From assembly GCF_000802305.1 (NCBI RefSeq), contig NZ_JTDK01000006.1, positions 620,001-684,000 on the forward strand: a DNA stretch of 64,000 bases, given 5' to 3'. Of the stretch, positions 44,448-52,450 are shown piece after piece (positions within the stretch are counted from its first letter, which is position 1; each line of letters opens with the position of its first letter). The stretch is from Microbacterium mangrovi. GTDB taxonomy: Bacteria > Actinomycetota > Actinomycetes > Actinomycetales > Microbacteriaceae. The notes below the pieces were generated by a model. That model saw only the letters and a list, made by a program, of their open reading frames with translations. It was not told the DNA's origin and searched no databases. A program made the translations under genes and the position numbers.

Positions 44448-45314
44448 TCAGAGCAGGTTGGGTGCCGCGGGATGCATCACCTTCGGGTCGAGGCCGTACT
44501 TCTCGGCGATCTTGTCGAGCTCGCCGGATGCGCGCAGTTCGGCGATATAGCTGTCGATCGCCTCGCCGAGCTCGGCGTTCTGGAGGTTCACGGGAAAGTT
44601 GGTCTGGCCCGGTTGCACGGTTGCGGGAAGCCGCTCATCCGACTGGAGCACCGTCACCTCGTACCCCGTCATGTCGTGCTTCTTCAGGTACTGGTTCGCG
44701 GCGATGAACCCGCCGACGGTGGCGTTGATGCGTCCCGCGTTGAGGTCGTCGTAGACCGCGTCGTCGTTCTGGTAGAGCTTGAGGCTGCTGCCGAGGAGCG
44801 CCTGGAGCTTGTCGACACCGACGAGTCCGTGACCGACGCCGACTTTCGCCTTCTCGAGCTCGTCGACCGTTGCGATCTCGTTCTTGGAGACCACCGACAG
44901 CGGCGACGTGACCACCGGAGCCGACAGACGCACCACCTTGGCGCGCTCCGCGGTGCGATACCAAGAGCCGAGCGTCGTGTCCGCACGTCCGGTCGAGACC
45001 GAGGTGATCATCGCCGCCGCGTCGCCCTTGTTGATCTGCAGGGTCAGGCATTCGGCCTGCGCGAACTTGGTCAGCACATCGCCCTCGAGGCCCGTGAGCT
45101 TTCCGGGTGCATCCGACATCGAGAACGGCACGTAGTCGTATTGCGCGACCGTGAGCGTTCCGGTGGAGATGGTCTTCAGGTCGGCATCCCGCGGGGTGCA
45201 GTCCTTCGTCGCGCCCGTCGCGCCGGCGGCTGCGCCCGGAGGAGTGCTGTCACAGCCGGTGAGGGCGAGAAGGGCCGCAACGGTCAGTGCGGCGAGGGGC
45301 AGGGCTTTCTTCAT
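44448..45314 (-). CDS. Amino-acid-type ABC transporter substrate-binding lipoprotein
   Basis: 288 residues. The signal peptide ends in LTGC, so Cys21 is probably lipid-modified. The mature part is a bacterial extracellular solute-binding protein family 3 domain (VAQYDYVPFSMSD, GLEGDVLTKFAQ, LGSWYRTAERAKVVRLSAP, AELRASGELDKIAEKYGLD). Typical substrates are polar amino acids or derivatives. It is the last gene of the operon that includes two permeases, the ATPase, a dipeptidase-like protein and the 866-residue unknown. Confidence 0.93.
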   Translation of the reverse strand: MKKALPLAALTVAALLALTGCDSTPPGAAAGATGATKDCTPRDADLKTISTGTLTVAQYDYVPFSMSDAPGKLTGLEGDVLTKFAQAECLTLQINKGDAAAMITSVSTGRADTTLGSWYRTAERAKVVRLSAPVVTSPLSVVSKNEIATVDELEKAKVGVGHGLVGVDKLQALLGSSLKLYQNDDAVYDDLNAGRINATVGGFIAANQYLKKHDMTGYEVTVLQSDERLPATVQPGQTNFPVNLQNAELGEAIDSYIAELRASGELDKIAEKYGLDPKVMHPAAPNLL

Positions 45315-45382
45315 GGATGACTCCTTCGTCGGGTGGGGTGGGGTTTCGTTTTCGGGGACGCGCGTCGCCGGCGGACCGGGTC

Positions 45383-46105
45383 TCACACGGATTGCGGCTC
45401 GCGCACGCCCGGGATGAGGGCTCGGACCGTCCGACGGCCCGAGGTCGGCCGTCCGTTCATGCGCTTCTCCAGGGAGCCGCTGAGGATGGCACCGGGGATG
45501 GTGATGCACAGGTAGAGGACGCCGGCCGCCACGTACACGGACATGTACTGGAACGTGACCGATCCGATGACGTCCGCGTGCTGCATGATCTCGGGGACGG
45601 TGATGACGGTCGCCAGAGAGGTCGCCTGGAAGATGATGATGGTCAGGTTCACCAACGGCGGGATCGAGATGCGCGCCGCCTGCGGGATCACGATGAACCG
45701 ATAGCGGTCGATCGTGCGGAGCGACAGCGAATCGGCCGCCTCGATCTGCCCCTTCGGAACCGCGTTCAAACCGGCGCGGATCATCTCGGACGAGTATCCG
45801 GCCGCCGAGAACATCAGGCCGGCGATCGCGGCGGGGCCGGGATCGAGCAGGATGCCCAGCTGCGGCAGCCCCTGATAGAAGACGTACAGCAGCACGAGAA
45901 TGGGCACGCCGCGACCGAGCTCGACGATGATGATCGCCACGTGGTGAACGATGCGCGAGGGCGATTCGACCAGGAGTGCGAGGAAGAACCCGAGGATGTA
46001 GCCGCCCACGCACGCGATCACCGTCATGAGGATTGCCACCCACAGACCCGGAAGCAGCTGCGGGATGTACTGGGGCCACGTGTACAGCCAGGAGAAGTCG
46101 TTCAT
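45383..46105 (-). CDS. Amino-acid-type ABC transporter permease (first of two)
   Basis: 240 residues with about five helices and the HisM-type inner-membrane domain; the EAA loop reads GQIEAADSLSLRTIDRYRFIVIPQA. ATG 46105 overlaps the stop of the other permease gene by four bases, so they are coupled and probably form a heterodimeric channel. Confidence 0.93.
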   Translation of the reverse strand: MNDFSWLYTWPQYIPQLLPGLWVAILMTVIACVGGYILGFFLALLVESPSRIVHHVAIIIVELGRGVPILVLLYVFYQGLPQLGILLDPGPAAIAGLMFSAAGYSSEMIRAGLNAVPKGQIEAADSLSLRTIDRYRFIVIPQAARISIPPLVNLTIIIFQATSLATVITVPEIMQHADVIGSVTFQYMSVYVAAGVLYLCITIPGAILSGSLEKRMNGRPTSGRRTVRALIPGVREPQSV

Positions 46106-46746
46106 GCGATCGCGTACTTCCTCGTGATGCGGGCGTGGATGCTCCGGGAGAACAGGGCGATGGGCAGGCTCAGCAGCAGATAGATCAGCCCGGCGAACCC
46201 GAACATGAACAGCCCGTGCGCGTGGTACTGGGTCATGACACCGGCCCGGAACACGAGATCGGTCACCCCGATGGTCGAGACCAGTGCCGAGTCCTTGAGC
46301 AGCCCGATGATCTGGGTCGCGACCGACGGGCTCACCGCGCGGAACAGCTGCGGCCCGATGATGTCGCGCAGGGTGGCGAGCCGCCCGAAGTTGAGCGCAC
46401 CCGCCGCTTCCCACTGACCGGCGGGGATGGCCTGCATCCCTCCGCGGTAGATCTCGGCCATGTAGGCCGTGGCGATGACCGACAGCGTGAGCAGGGATGC
46501 CGTGACCGGAGTGAGGGTGATCCCCAGCTGCCCGACGCCGAAGAAGGTGAGGAACAGCCAGACCAGCGTGGGCACTCCGCGCACCACATGGACGATGGCG
46601 CTGTAGATTCCCCGGACCACCGCGAAGCGACTGCGTGCGAGCGCCAGCAGGGGCACCGCGAGGACGATGCCGATCGCCGCCGACCCGAGGGTCAGTGCGA
46701 TGGTCCACGTCGCACCCAGGGCGATGTAGGTGAGGATGTCGAGCAT
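46102..46746 (-). CDS. Amino-acid-type ABC transporter permease (second of two)
   Basis: 214 residues, about five helices. The EAA loop reads AGQWEAAGALNFGRLATLRDIIGPQ, and RGVPTLVWLFLTFFG is typical of polar-amino-acid permeases. ATG 46746 begins one base after the ATPase stop. Confidence 0.93.
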   Translation of the reverse strand: MLDILTYIALGATWTIALTLGSAAIGIVLAVPLLALARSRFAVVRGIYSAIVHVVRGVPTLVWLFLTFFGVGQLGITLTPVTASLLTLSVIATAYMAEIYRGGMQAIPAGQWEAAGALNFGRLATLRDIIGPQLFRAVSPSVATQIIGLLKDSALVSTIGVTDLVFRAGVMTQYHAHGLFMFGFAGLIYLLLSLPIALFSRSIHARITRKYAIA

Positions 46747-46747
46747 C

Positions 46748-47503
46748 TCATCGCCCCAGGACGGCCGAGAGGAACCGGCGCGTGCGCTCGTGCCCGGGAT
46801 CGGACATGATCGCCTCCGGGCTGCCCTGCTCGATGATCGCGCCGTCGACCATCACGGCGACCTGATGCGACACGTGCCGGGCGAACTCCATCTCGTGCGT
46901 GACGACGAGCATCGTCATGTCGTCCGCGGCGAGCGATCGCATGACCTGGAGGATCTCGGCCCCGATCTCGGGATCGAGACCGGAGGTCGGCTCGTCGAAG
47001 AGCATCAGCTCGGGGTCCATTGCGAGCGCGCGGGCGATCGCGATGCGCTGCTGCTGTCCGCCGGAGCATTCGGCGGGATAGGCGTTCGCCTTGCTCGCGA
47101 GCCCCACGCGGCTGAGCTCCGCCATGGCGCGCTCTTCGGCCTCGGCCTTGGAGCGCTTGTGCACGCGCATCTGCGGGAGCGCGACGTTCTTGAGCGCGGT
47201 GAAGTGCGGAAAGAGGTTGAACGACTGGAAGACCATGCCGGTGCGAGCCCGCAGTGCACGCACCTGCGCGTGCGAGGGCCGCCCGGCACTGAAGTCGATC
47301 GCCGCATCCCCGATGCGCAGCGCGCCGTGATCGGGCACCTCGAGGAGGTTCAGACAGCGGATGAAGCTGGACTTGCCGGCGCCGGAGGGACCGATGATCG
47401 AGATCACCTCGCCCTTGCGCACTTGGAGGTCGACGGCGTCGACGGCGACGTGGTCGCCGAATCGCTTCGTCAGCGATGTGGCCTCGACGAAAGACGCATC
47501 CAT
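46748..47503 (-). CDS. Amino-acid-type ABC transporter ATP-binding protein
   Basis: 251 residues from ATG 47503, which follows AAGGAGG; an upstream ATG at 47548 would add 15 residues but has a poorer site. Walker A is IGPSGAGKSSFIRCLN, the signature is CSGGQQQRIAIARAL, Walker B is LMLFDEPTSGLDPE and the switch His is in VVTHEMEFAR. It energises import by the two permeases encoded directly downstream. Confidence 0.96.
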   Translation of the reverse strand: MDASFVEATSLTKRFGDHVAVDAVDLQVRKGEVISIIGPSGAGKSSFIRCLNLLEVPDHGALRIGDAAIDFSAGRPSHAQVRALRARTGMVFQSFNLFPHFTALKNVALPQMRVHKRSKAEAEERAMAELSRVGLASKANAYPAECSGGQQQRIAIARALAMDPELMLFDEPTSGLDPEIGAEILQVMRSLAADDMTMLVVTHEMEFARHVSHQVAVMVDGAIIEQGSPEAIMSDPGHERTRRFLSAVLGR

Positions 47504-47574
47504 CGCGGATGCACCTCCTTCACGCGGAAGTGGTTGTGTGAGTGACATTGCGGTTCCGTTCGGATCTGTTCGGT

Positions 47575-48561
47575 TCAGAGCGCCTTGAAGGTGCGCCGGT
47601 AGAAGTCCAGCCAGTTGCCGCCCATGATCTTCGCGACCTCCGTTTCGTCGAAGCCCCGGTCGCGCAGGCAGGCCTCGGCGTCGGGGAATTGGGAGGGGTC
47701 GTCGAACCAGCCGAGCTTGGGCTGCGGGCCGGAGTTCGACTTCGATCCTGCACCGTACTGGATCTCGCGCGCCCAGCGTCCCTGCCGCATCCACTCGAGG
47801 TAGTCCATGCCACCGGTCTGGTCGAAGTCGGTGCCGATCCCGATGTGGTCGACACCGATGCGGTCCGCGGTCCACGCGACCAGTTCCGACCACTTCTGCG
47901 CCGTCGTGTACTCCCCCACGATGTTGCGGTAGACCGAGAGCCCGATCACGCCGCCGTTGTCTTTGAGCGCGTCGAGCACGTCATCGGGTTTGTTGCGTGC
48001 GTGCGGCGCGAGCGACGACGGATTCGAGTGCGTGATGGCGACCGGCTCGGTCGAGTGCCGGATGGCATCCATCGTCGTCGTGTTGCCCACGTGGGAGAGG
48101 TCGACGACCATGCCGCAGCGGTTCATCTCGCGCACGACGTACTTGCCGTAGCGGGTCAGGCCCGAGTCCGACGGCTCGTAGCAGGAGCCGCCGATGTCCG
48201 ACTGGATGTTGTAGGTCAGCTGTCCGACGCGGGTTCCCATGCGGGCGAAGTGCTCGACGTATCCGAGCCGGCCCTGCAGGAAGGCGACGTTCTGGAACCC
48301 CAGCAGGATCGCGCACCGACCCGACGCCGCGATGCGCGTGATGTCGTCGGCCGTGTACGCGATCTCGACGAGGTCGGCGTTGTCCTCTGCCATGTACCGC
48401 CACTTGACGAGCTGATCCATGGACTCGGTCGCGTCCTCCCAGAACCCGACGGTCACGGTGATGCATCCCACGCGCCCCTTCGCGATCTCCTCGAGGGCGG
48501 GCCGGTGATCGCGGCGTTCCTTCTCCAGCGGGGTGCAGAGCAGACTGTCGACGTACAGCAT
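47575..48561 (-). CDS. Peptidase M19 (membrane dipeptidase) family protein with altered metal site
   Basis: 328 residues of the renal-dipeptidase TIM-barrel fold. VDLSHVG, AITHSNPSS and HIGIGTDFD keep the two His and one Asp of the metal site. The N-terminal HxD ligand pair is absent (the region reads YVDSLLCTPLEK), and the bridging Glu is replaced in LLGFQN. So it probably does not hold the usual zinc pair and may act on something other than plain dipeptides. It sits between the 866-residue unknown and the ABC transporter genes. There is no signal peptide, so it is cytoplasmic. Confidence 0.85.
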   Translation of the reverse strand: MLYVDSLLCTPLEKERRDHRPALEEIAKGRVGCITVTVGFWEDATESMDQLVKWRYMAEDNADLVEIAYTADDITRIAASGRCAILLGFQNVAFLQGRLGYVEHFARMGTRVGQLTYNIQSDIGGSCYEPSDSGLTRYGKYVVREMNRCGMVVDLSHVGNTTTMDAIRHSTEPVAITHSNPSSLAPHARNKPDDVLDALKDNGGVIGLSVYRNIVGEYTTAQKWSELVAWTADRIGVDHIGIGTDFDQTGGMDYLEWMRQGRWAREIQYGAGSKSNSGPQPKLGWFDDPSQFPDAEACLRDRGFDETEVAKIMGGNWLDFYRRTFKAL

Positions 48562-48598
48562 TGTGCGTTTCTTTCTCTTCGGTGAGGTTCGGTTCGCC

Positions 48599-48629
48599 GG
48601 CCGCCCGGCCGGCCGACGGCCGGCGGGCC
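48599..48629. repeat. GC-rich inverted repeat between two genes of the operon
   Basis: A core of GGCCG and CGGCC around a single A (48611-48621) extends outward with some mismatches in nearly pure GC sequence. It lies in the 70-base gap between the 866-residue gene and the dipeptidase gene. It may slow transcription or stabilise one side of a processed mRNA. Confidence 0.6.
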
Positions 48630-48631
48630 GC

Positions 48632-51232
48632 TCAGTGTGCGGCGACCAGGTCGGCGAAGTGCTGGTTGTCCAACTCGTCAGGATCGGTGAGCAGGTGCAG
48701 CTCCTCGATGCTGAACTGTTTGGTGATGCGCTCCCCCGGACGGATGACGTCGAGCACGGTCCCGCCGGTGTGCTGCCGGGAGATCGGGGTATCGGCATCC
48801 AGGCCCGCATTGCCGCGGTAGTAGATGTTCCAGAACGTCGCCGCGTCGACCGTGCGCCCGTGCCGGGCGAAGTGCCCGACGACCGCGGCGTACTCGTCCC
48901 GCAGCGCGCTCGGCTGCACGGCGCGGACGACCGTCCCGCTGATGGTGTGCGTCGCGTCATCCGCTCGCGCATCGAGCCGGATGCCGTAGCGCGCCAGCGC
49001 GAGTGCGATGCCGGGCACGGCGTGGTCTGCCCGAGCGCCGACCACTCGGAACGGTGTGGGCTTCTCGGCCGCCCGCGCCCCGATGAGGTTCACCAGGACA
49101 TGACCCGTCGCGAGCAGGCTCTGGCCGTGGTTGTCGATGACGAGCACGCCCTCTTCGGACCGACCCTCCGGCGAGCGCCACGGTGCGGCGAGCGCGGTCG
49201 TCGGATCGATGGCGCGGATGAGAAGGTCGCCGAACGCGGTTGCTGCTTCACGGTCCGCCGCAATGGCCGTGGTGACGAAGTCGCGGGCGCCATGCCACGA
49301 ACCCTCAGGCACGTTGATTGCCTGGGAGGCGCGCCCGGCCATGAGTCGCACCTCTCGGAGCTTCATGTCGATCGTCGCCGTCGCGTGTTCGCCGGGCGGG
49401 GTGATCGGCGTGTCGGTCGGCGTCAGCTTGGCACTCTCGGCTGCCGGGTCGGCCGGCGGCGCGGCAACCTGCTCGAGCACCGGGCGGGACGCGGACGGCG
49501 CAACCGCGGAGGCGGCGCCGACGGGCGTCTGGTACGACCACCACCAGCCCGACGGGTCGGACCCGGCGATCGCGTCGCGGAACGGAGCAGATTCGAAGAT
49601 GATGCCGCGCACGTCACGACCCATGTGGTCCTCGGTGCGGTCGAGTCCGTGGATGAAGGCGTTGACGAAGCGGATGACCCAGACCGGGATGAAGTCGCTG
49701 TCGTGCGGGTCCGCGTGCGGGACGGCATACGGCTTGTCCTGCAGCCCCAGGACGAGCCGGGTGATGTGCTCGAGTTCGGGATGCCGGCCGACGAGCGCCC
49801 CGACGGTGTGCTCATCGGGATCCGCGGACGACTCGGTGTCGCGGACCGCGGCCAGGAGCGCCCGGATCATCGTCGGATAGCTGGGGATCAGTTCATGGGC
49901 GTGCGGGACCTCCTCGCGGGGCCCGGAGCGGGGCTCTTCGGCGGCCCGCGACTGGTACCAGACGCGATCGCGGAAGTGCTCGTCGTTGAGCGGCATCCGC
50001 AGCGCCCAGCCGTACTGCTCCTGGATGACCGCGCGCAGGTCGGCGAGTGCGAGGCACGGGTCGAGGTCGAGCTGCTCCGCGAAGTCGAGATCGGTCGCGG
50101 CGACCGCGTCGCAGAACTCGGGGACCAGTTCGAGCAGCAGGGTGTCGAACGAGTGGAGGGCCTCCTTGCTGACGCGCGGGGCGACAGAGCGGTGGATGGC
50201 ACCCAGCACGGACTCATCGACTGCCGCCGACACCTCGCCGCGACGGGCGGCGCGGACCTGGGTGCGGATGCGGCGGAGGTCCCCCACGATCTCCATGTTG
50301 GAGGTGAAGAACCGGTACGACGTCGTGAGGAACGTGCGATAGCGGATCGTTCGGTCCAGGAGCTCCTCCAGGCGGGCGAGGTTGTCGCCGGTGGCCACAG
50401 CGGGGTCCGTGAGCACGTGATCGAGCACCCTCAGGAATGCCGAGATGTAGGCGTTCACGAGAACAGGACGGTTGTACACCAGCATCGCGAGCCCGAGCGC
50501 GGACCCGTTGCCCACCCCGATCAGGCGCTTGACGGAGGGCTCCAGCCGGACCGCGGTCTGGGGGGCGTCGAGCCGGGCGAGCTCCTCGACCAGGTCCACG
50601 GAGAGCTCGCGCATGAGGTAGGCCGAGAGCATCTGGGCGTGATACGACGTGCCGAGCGGGTGCCCCTTCGGAATCGCGGCGAACGGCATCGTCCCGAACG
50701 TCCCGTTGCCGTCGAGGCCGGTGTTGCGCATGATGTAGCCCACGCGCTTGAGCTCCCGGACGTCGGGCTGCTCGCCGCGGGCCAGAGACTGCCGCACCGA
50801 GCGGAAGATGCGAAGGCTCTGGTTCGAGCGGAACCAGACGAGCGTGTTCGCAGTGGCACGCCCTTCGTAGAGCCGAGGCAGCTCACGCTCCGTCGCCGCG
50901 ACGTCCTCCGGCGAGGCGACCCCGTCGATCAGGGCCCCGCTCATGTCCCACGCTGTGCCGATGATCCGGCCGGTGCGATTCTTGCCCGAGGGCTGCTTGA
51001 GGAACGCGAGGAACGTCATCGCGCCGCCGGGCGCGCTCACCGTGTAGCGAGCGCGACCGTTGCCGCGGGCGTCGAGTTCGAACTCGTCGCGGTCGATCGT
51101 CCAGTTCTCACCGATCATCTTGGACAGGAAGCTGCGCGAGGCCGAGAGGCGGTTGGGCTGCATCGCGCCGAGGTTGCGCGGGTCCATCACGAGGTCGGGA
51201 TCGGAGTAGTACTTCGCTGTGTTGTGTGCCAC
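48632..51232 (-). CDS. Large conserved-looking protein of unknown function (866 residues)
   Basis: 866 residues from GTG 51232, eleven bases after AGAAAGG. I cannot assign a family. It has no signal peptide and no clear membrane helix, so it is cytoplasmic. Visible parts: an N-terminal region with NRLSASRSFLSKMIGENW and APGGAMTFLAFLKQ; a Gly-rich stretch RLIGVGNGSALGLAM near residue 280; helical segments around 330-450; a proline/alanine linker near residues 580-610; and a C-terminal part with GVLVIDNHGQSLLATGHVLVN. Codon use and GC are like those of its neighbours, so it is not recently acquired. It is the first gene of an operon with the dipeptidase-like protein and an ABC importer, so a role in breakdown of the imported compound is likely. 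Confidence 0.85.
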   Translation of the reverse strand: MAHNTAKYYSDPDLVMDPRNLGAMQPNRLSASRSFLSKMIGENWTIDRDEFELDARGNGRARYTVSAPGGAMTFLAFLKQPSGKNRTGRIIGTAWDMSGALIDGVASPEDVAATERELPRLYEGRATANTLVWFRSNQSLRIFRSVRQSLARGEQPDVRELKRVGYIMRNTGLDGNGTFGTMPFAAIPKGHPLGTSYHAQMLSAYLMRELSVDLVEELARLDAPQTAVRLEPSVKRLIGVGNGSALGLAMLVYNRPVLVNAYISAFLRVLDHVLTDPAVATGDNLARLEELLDRTIRYRTFLTTSYRFFTSNMEIVGDLRRIRTQVRAARRGEVSAAVDESVLGAIHRSVAPRVSKEALHSFDTLLLELVPEFCDAVAATDLDFAEQLDLDPCLALADLRAVIQEQYGWALRMPLNDEHFRDRVWYQSRAAEEPRSGPREEVPHAHELIPSYPTMIRALLAAVRDTESSADPDEHTVGALVGRHPELEHITRLVLGLQDKPYAVPHADPHDSDFIPVWVIRFVNAFIHGLDRTEDHMGRDVRGIIFESAPFRDAIAGSDPSGWWWSYQTPVGAASAVAPSASRPVLEQVAAPPADPAAESAKLTPTDTPITPPGEHATATIDMKLREVRLMAGRASQAINVPEGSWHGARDFVTTAIAADREAATAFGDLLIRAIDPTTALAAPWRSPEGRSEEGVLVIDNHGQSLLATGHVLVNLIGARAAEKPTPFRVVGARADHAVPGIALALARYGIRLDARADDATHTISGTVVRAVQPSALRDEYAAVVGHFARHGRTVDAATFWNIYYRGNAGLDADTPISRQHTGGTVLDVIRPGERITKQFSIEELHLLTDPDELDNQHFADLVAAH

Positions 51233-51419
51233 TTCGCACGGTGCCTTTCTCAGAACGTCAACGCATGTTAGACAGTCATAAAGAATCTGTTGACGATGAG
51301 ACGAGCGTAGCAAAGCCCGCCCTCGAGGAGAAGGGCTTCTTCGCAATCTCTTCCGCACGCTGTCCACGCCGGCACACGGGCGCAGGGCTGCGAGAAGAGG
51401 GGAACGCGGGTGCGGGTCG
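51233..51419. other. 187-base intergenic region, promoter of the unknown catabolic operon
   Basis: The only clearly AT-richer stretch nearby is 51260-51295. On the minus strand TAACAT (51269-51264) could be a -10 box, and a loose inverted repeat (TTAGACAG and CTGTTGA, about 51268-51293) might be an IclR operator. Both are weak. The rest, up to 51419, shows nothing further. Confidence 0.35.
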
Positions 51420-52406
51420 TCAGCGTCGCACGAGCGGGACGGGCTGACCGCGTCGGGCAGCCTCGGCCACGAGCCGCCGCTTGAGCATCCGGCCCTGCCC
51501 GAGGAAGGAGCGGCTGCGGTCCCGCGGCGTCCCGGCGAGGCTCCAATCGTTCAGCGCCCGGTCCACCCGCACCGACACGCGATCGCCGAACGCGGTGGCC
51601 GTGCCCACGAGCACGACGTTCTCCTGCCACTCCATCTCGGGTCCATGCCGGTGGAACGTCAGACACACGGGGCCGTCCGGCAGCGGGATGCCGGCCGGCA
51701 GCGTCAGGTCGAAGCCGTCCGGCGTGCGCACGACTTCGCGGGCGCGCAATGCCAGCGGCATCCCGTCCGCGACCCCCGTGATCGTCGGCGCGCCGAGCCG
51801 TTCGGCACGGTCGGCGAACGGCTGCCATTCCGCGGGCGGGACCGATCGGCTCGGCAGCCGTCGGCCGGCCGGGCGCGGATCGGAGTCGGGCGCCAGGGGC
51901 GGGACGTCCGGCATCCACACCTCGGGAGCGCGCGCCAGGTCGCCGTCCGGCCACCACCACACCTGCTCCGGAGTCACCTCCACCCAGATCCGCGCGAAGT
52001 ACCAGCCGAGCCGTTTCACCAGGAACCACGGCATCCCCCGGAAGCCCGCGCCGGTCTTCTGCATCGACGCGCGCACGTAGCGGTCCGTGTTCGACTGCAG
52101 GTCCGCGTCGCGGACCGTTGCGCGGCCCCGTACGAGGACGACCGGGGCCTCGTCCCCGGCACCTGCGCAGAGCAGCGCGACCCGGGGATCGCGGCGAGCG
52201 CGCTCCGCTTTGTCCGGGTAGGTGAGGCCCGTGCTCACGTCGATCGTCCCGTCCGCGCCGAGATAGGGCGTGACCGGCCACGTGACGGGGCGGCCGTCGC
52301 GCGTCAGCGACGCGTATTCGCAGACGAGGGCGCGATCGAAGATCTCGCCGACCCAGGCCGGCATCGTCGCGCCGGCGGTGCGTTCGTGCGATTCGGATGT
52401 ACTCAT
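51420..52406 (-). CDS. PNPOx-like flavin-binding-fold protein
   Basis: 328 residues. Residues 15-130 look like a pyridoxamine 5-phosphate oxidase-type split barrel (VCEYASLTRDGRPVTWPVTPYLG, STGLTYPDKAERARRDPRVALLC, VLVRGRATVRD). A second half-repeat (residues 190-320: GVADGMPLALRAREVVRTPDG, PVCLTFHRHG) may be another barrel. Such proteins bind FMN, F420 or heme; the cofactor cannot be told here. GGGGAGA precedes ATG 52406. It lies 44 bases after the SARP regulator gene on the same strand, probably in one transcript. Confidence 0.75.
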   Translation of the reverse strand: MSTSESHERTAGATMPAWVGEIFDRALVCEYASLTRDGRPVTWPVTPYLGADGTIDVSTGLTYPDKAERARRDPRVALLCAGAGDEAPVVLVRGRATVRDADLQSNTDRYVRASMQKTGAGFRGMPWFLVKRLGWYFARIWVEVTPEQVWWWPDGDLARAPEVWMPDVPPLAPDSDPRPAGRRLPSRSVPPAEWQPFADRAERLGAPTITGVADGMPLALRAREVVRTPDGFDLTLPAGIPLPDGPVCLTFHRHGPEMEWQENVVLVGTATAFGDRVSVRVDRALNDWSLAGTPRDRSRSFLGQGRMLKRRLVAEAARRGQPVPLVRR

Positions 52407-52450
52407 GTGCTGTCTCCCCACTGGTGGGAAACAGGGTGCCCGTTCGCTCT

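Noticed and set aside
48533..51271. A 912-codon open frame on the plus strand, opposite the 866-residue unknown
   Set aside because: The plus-strand product is Arg/Gly/Asp/Val-rich with no start signal. The minus-strand product has normal composition, fits the operon and has a ribosome binding site.
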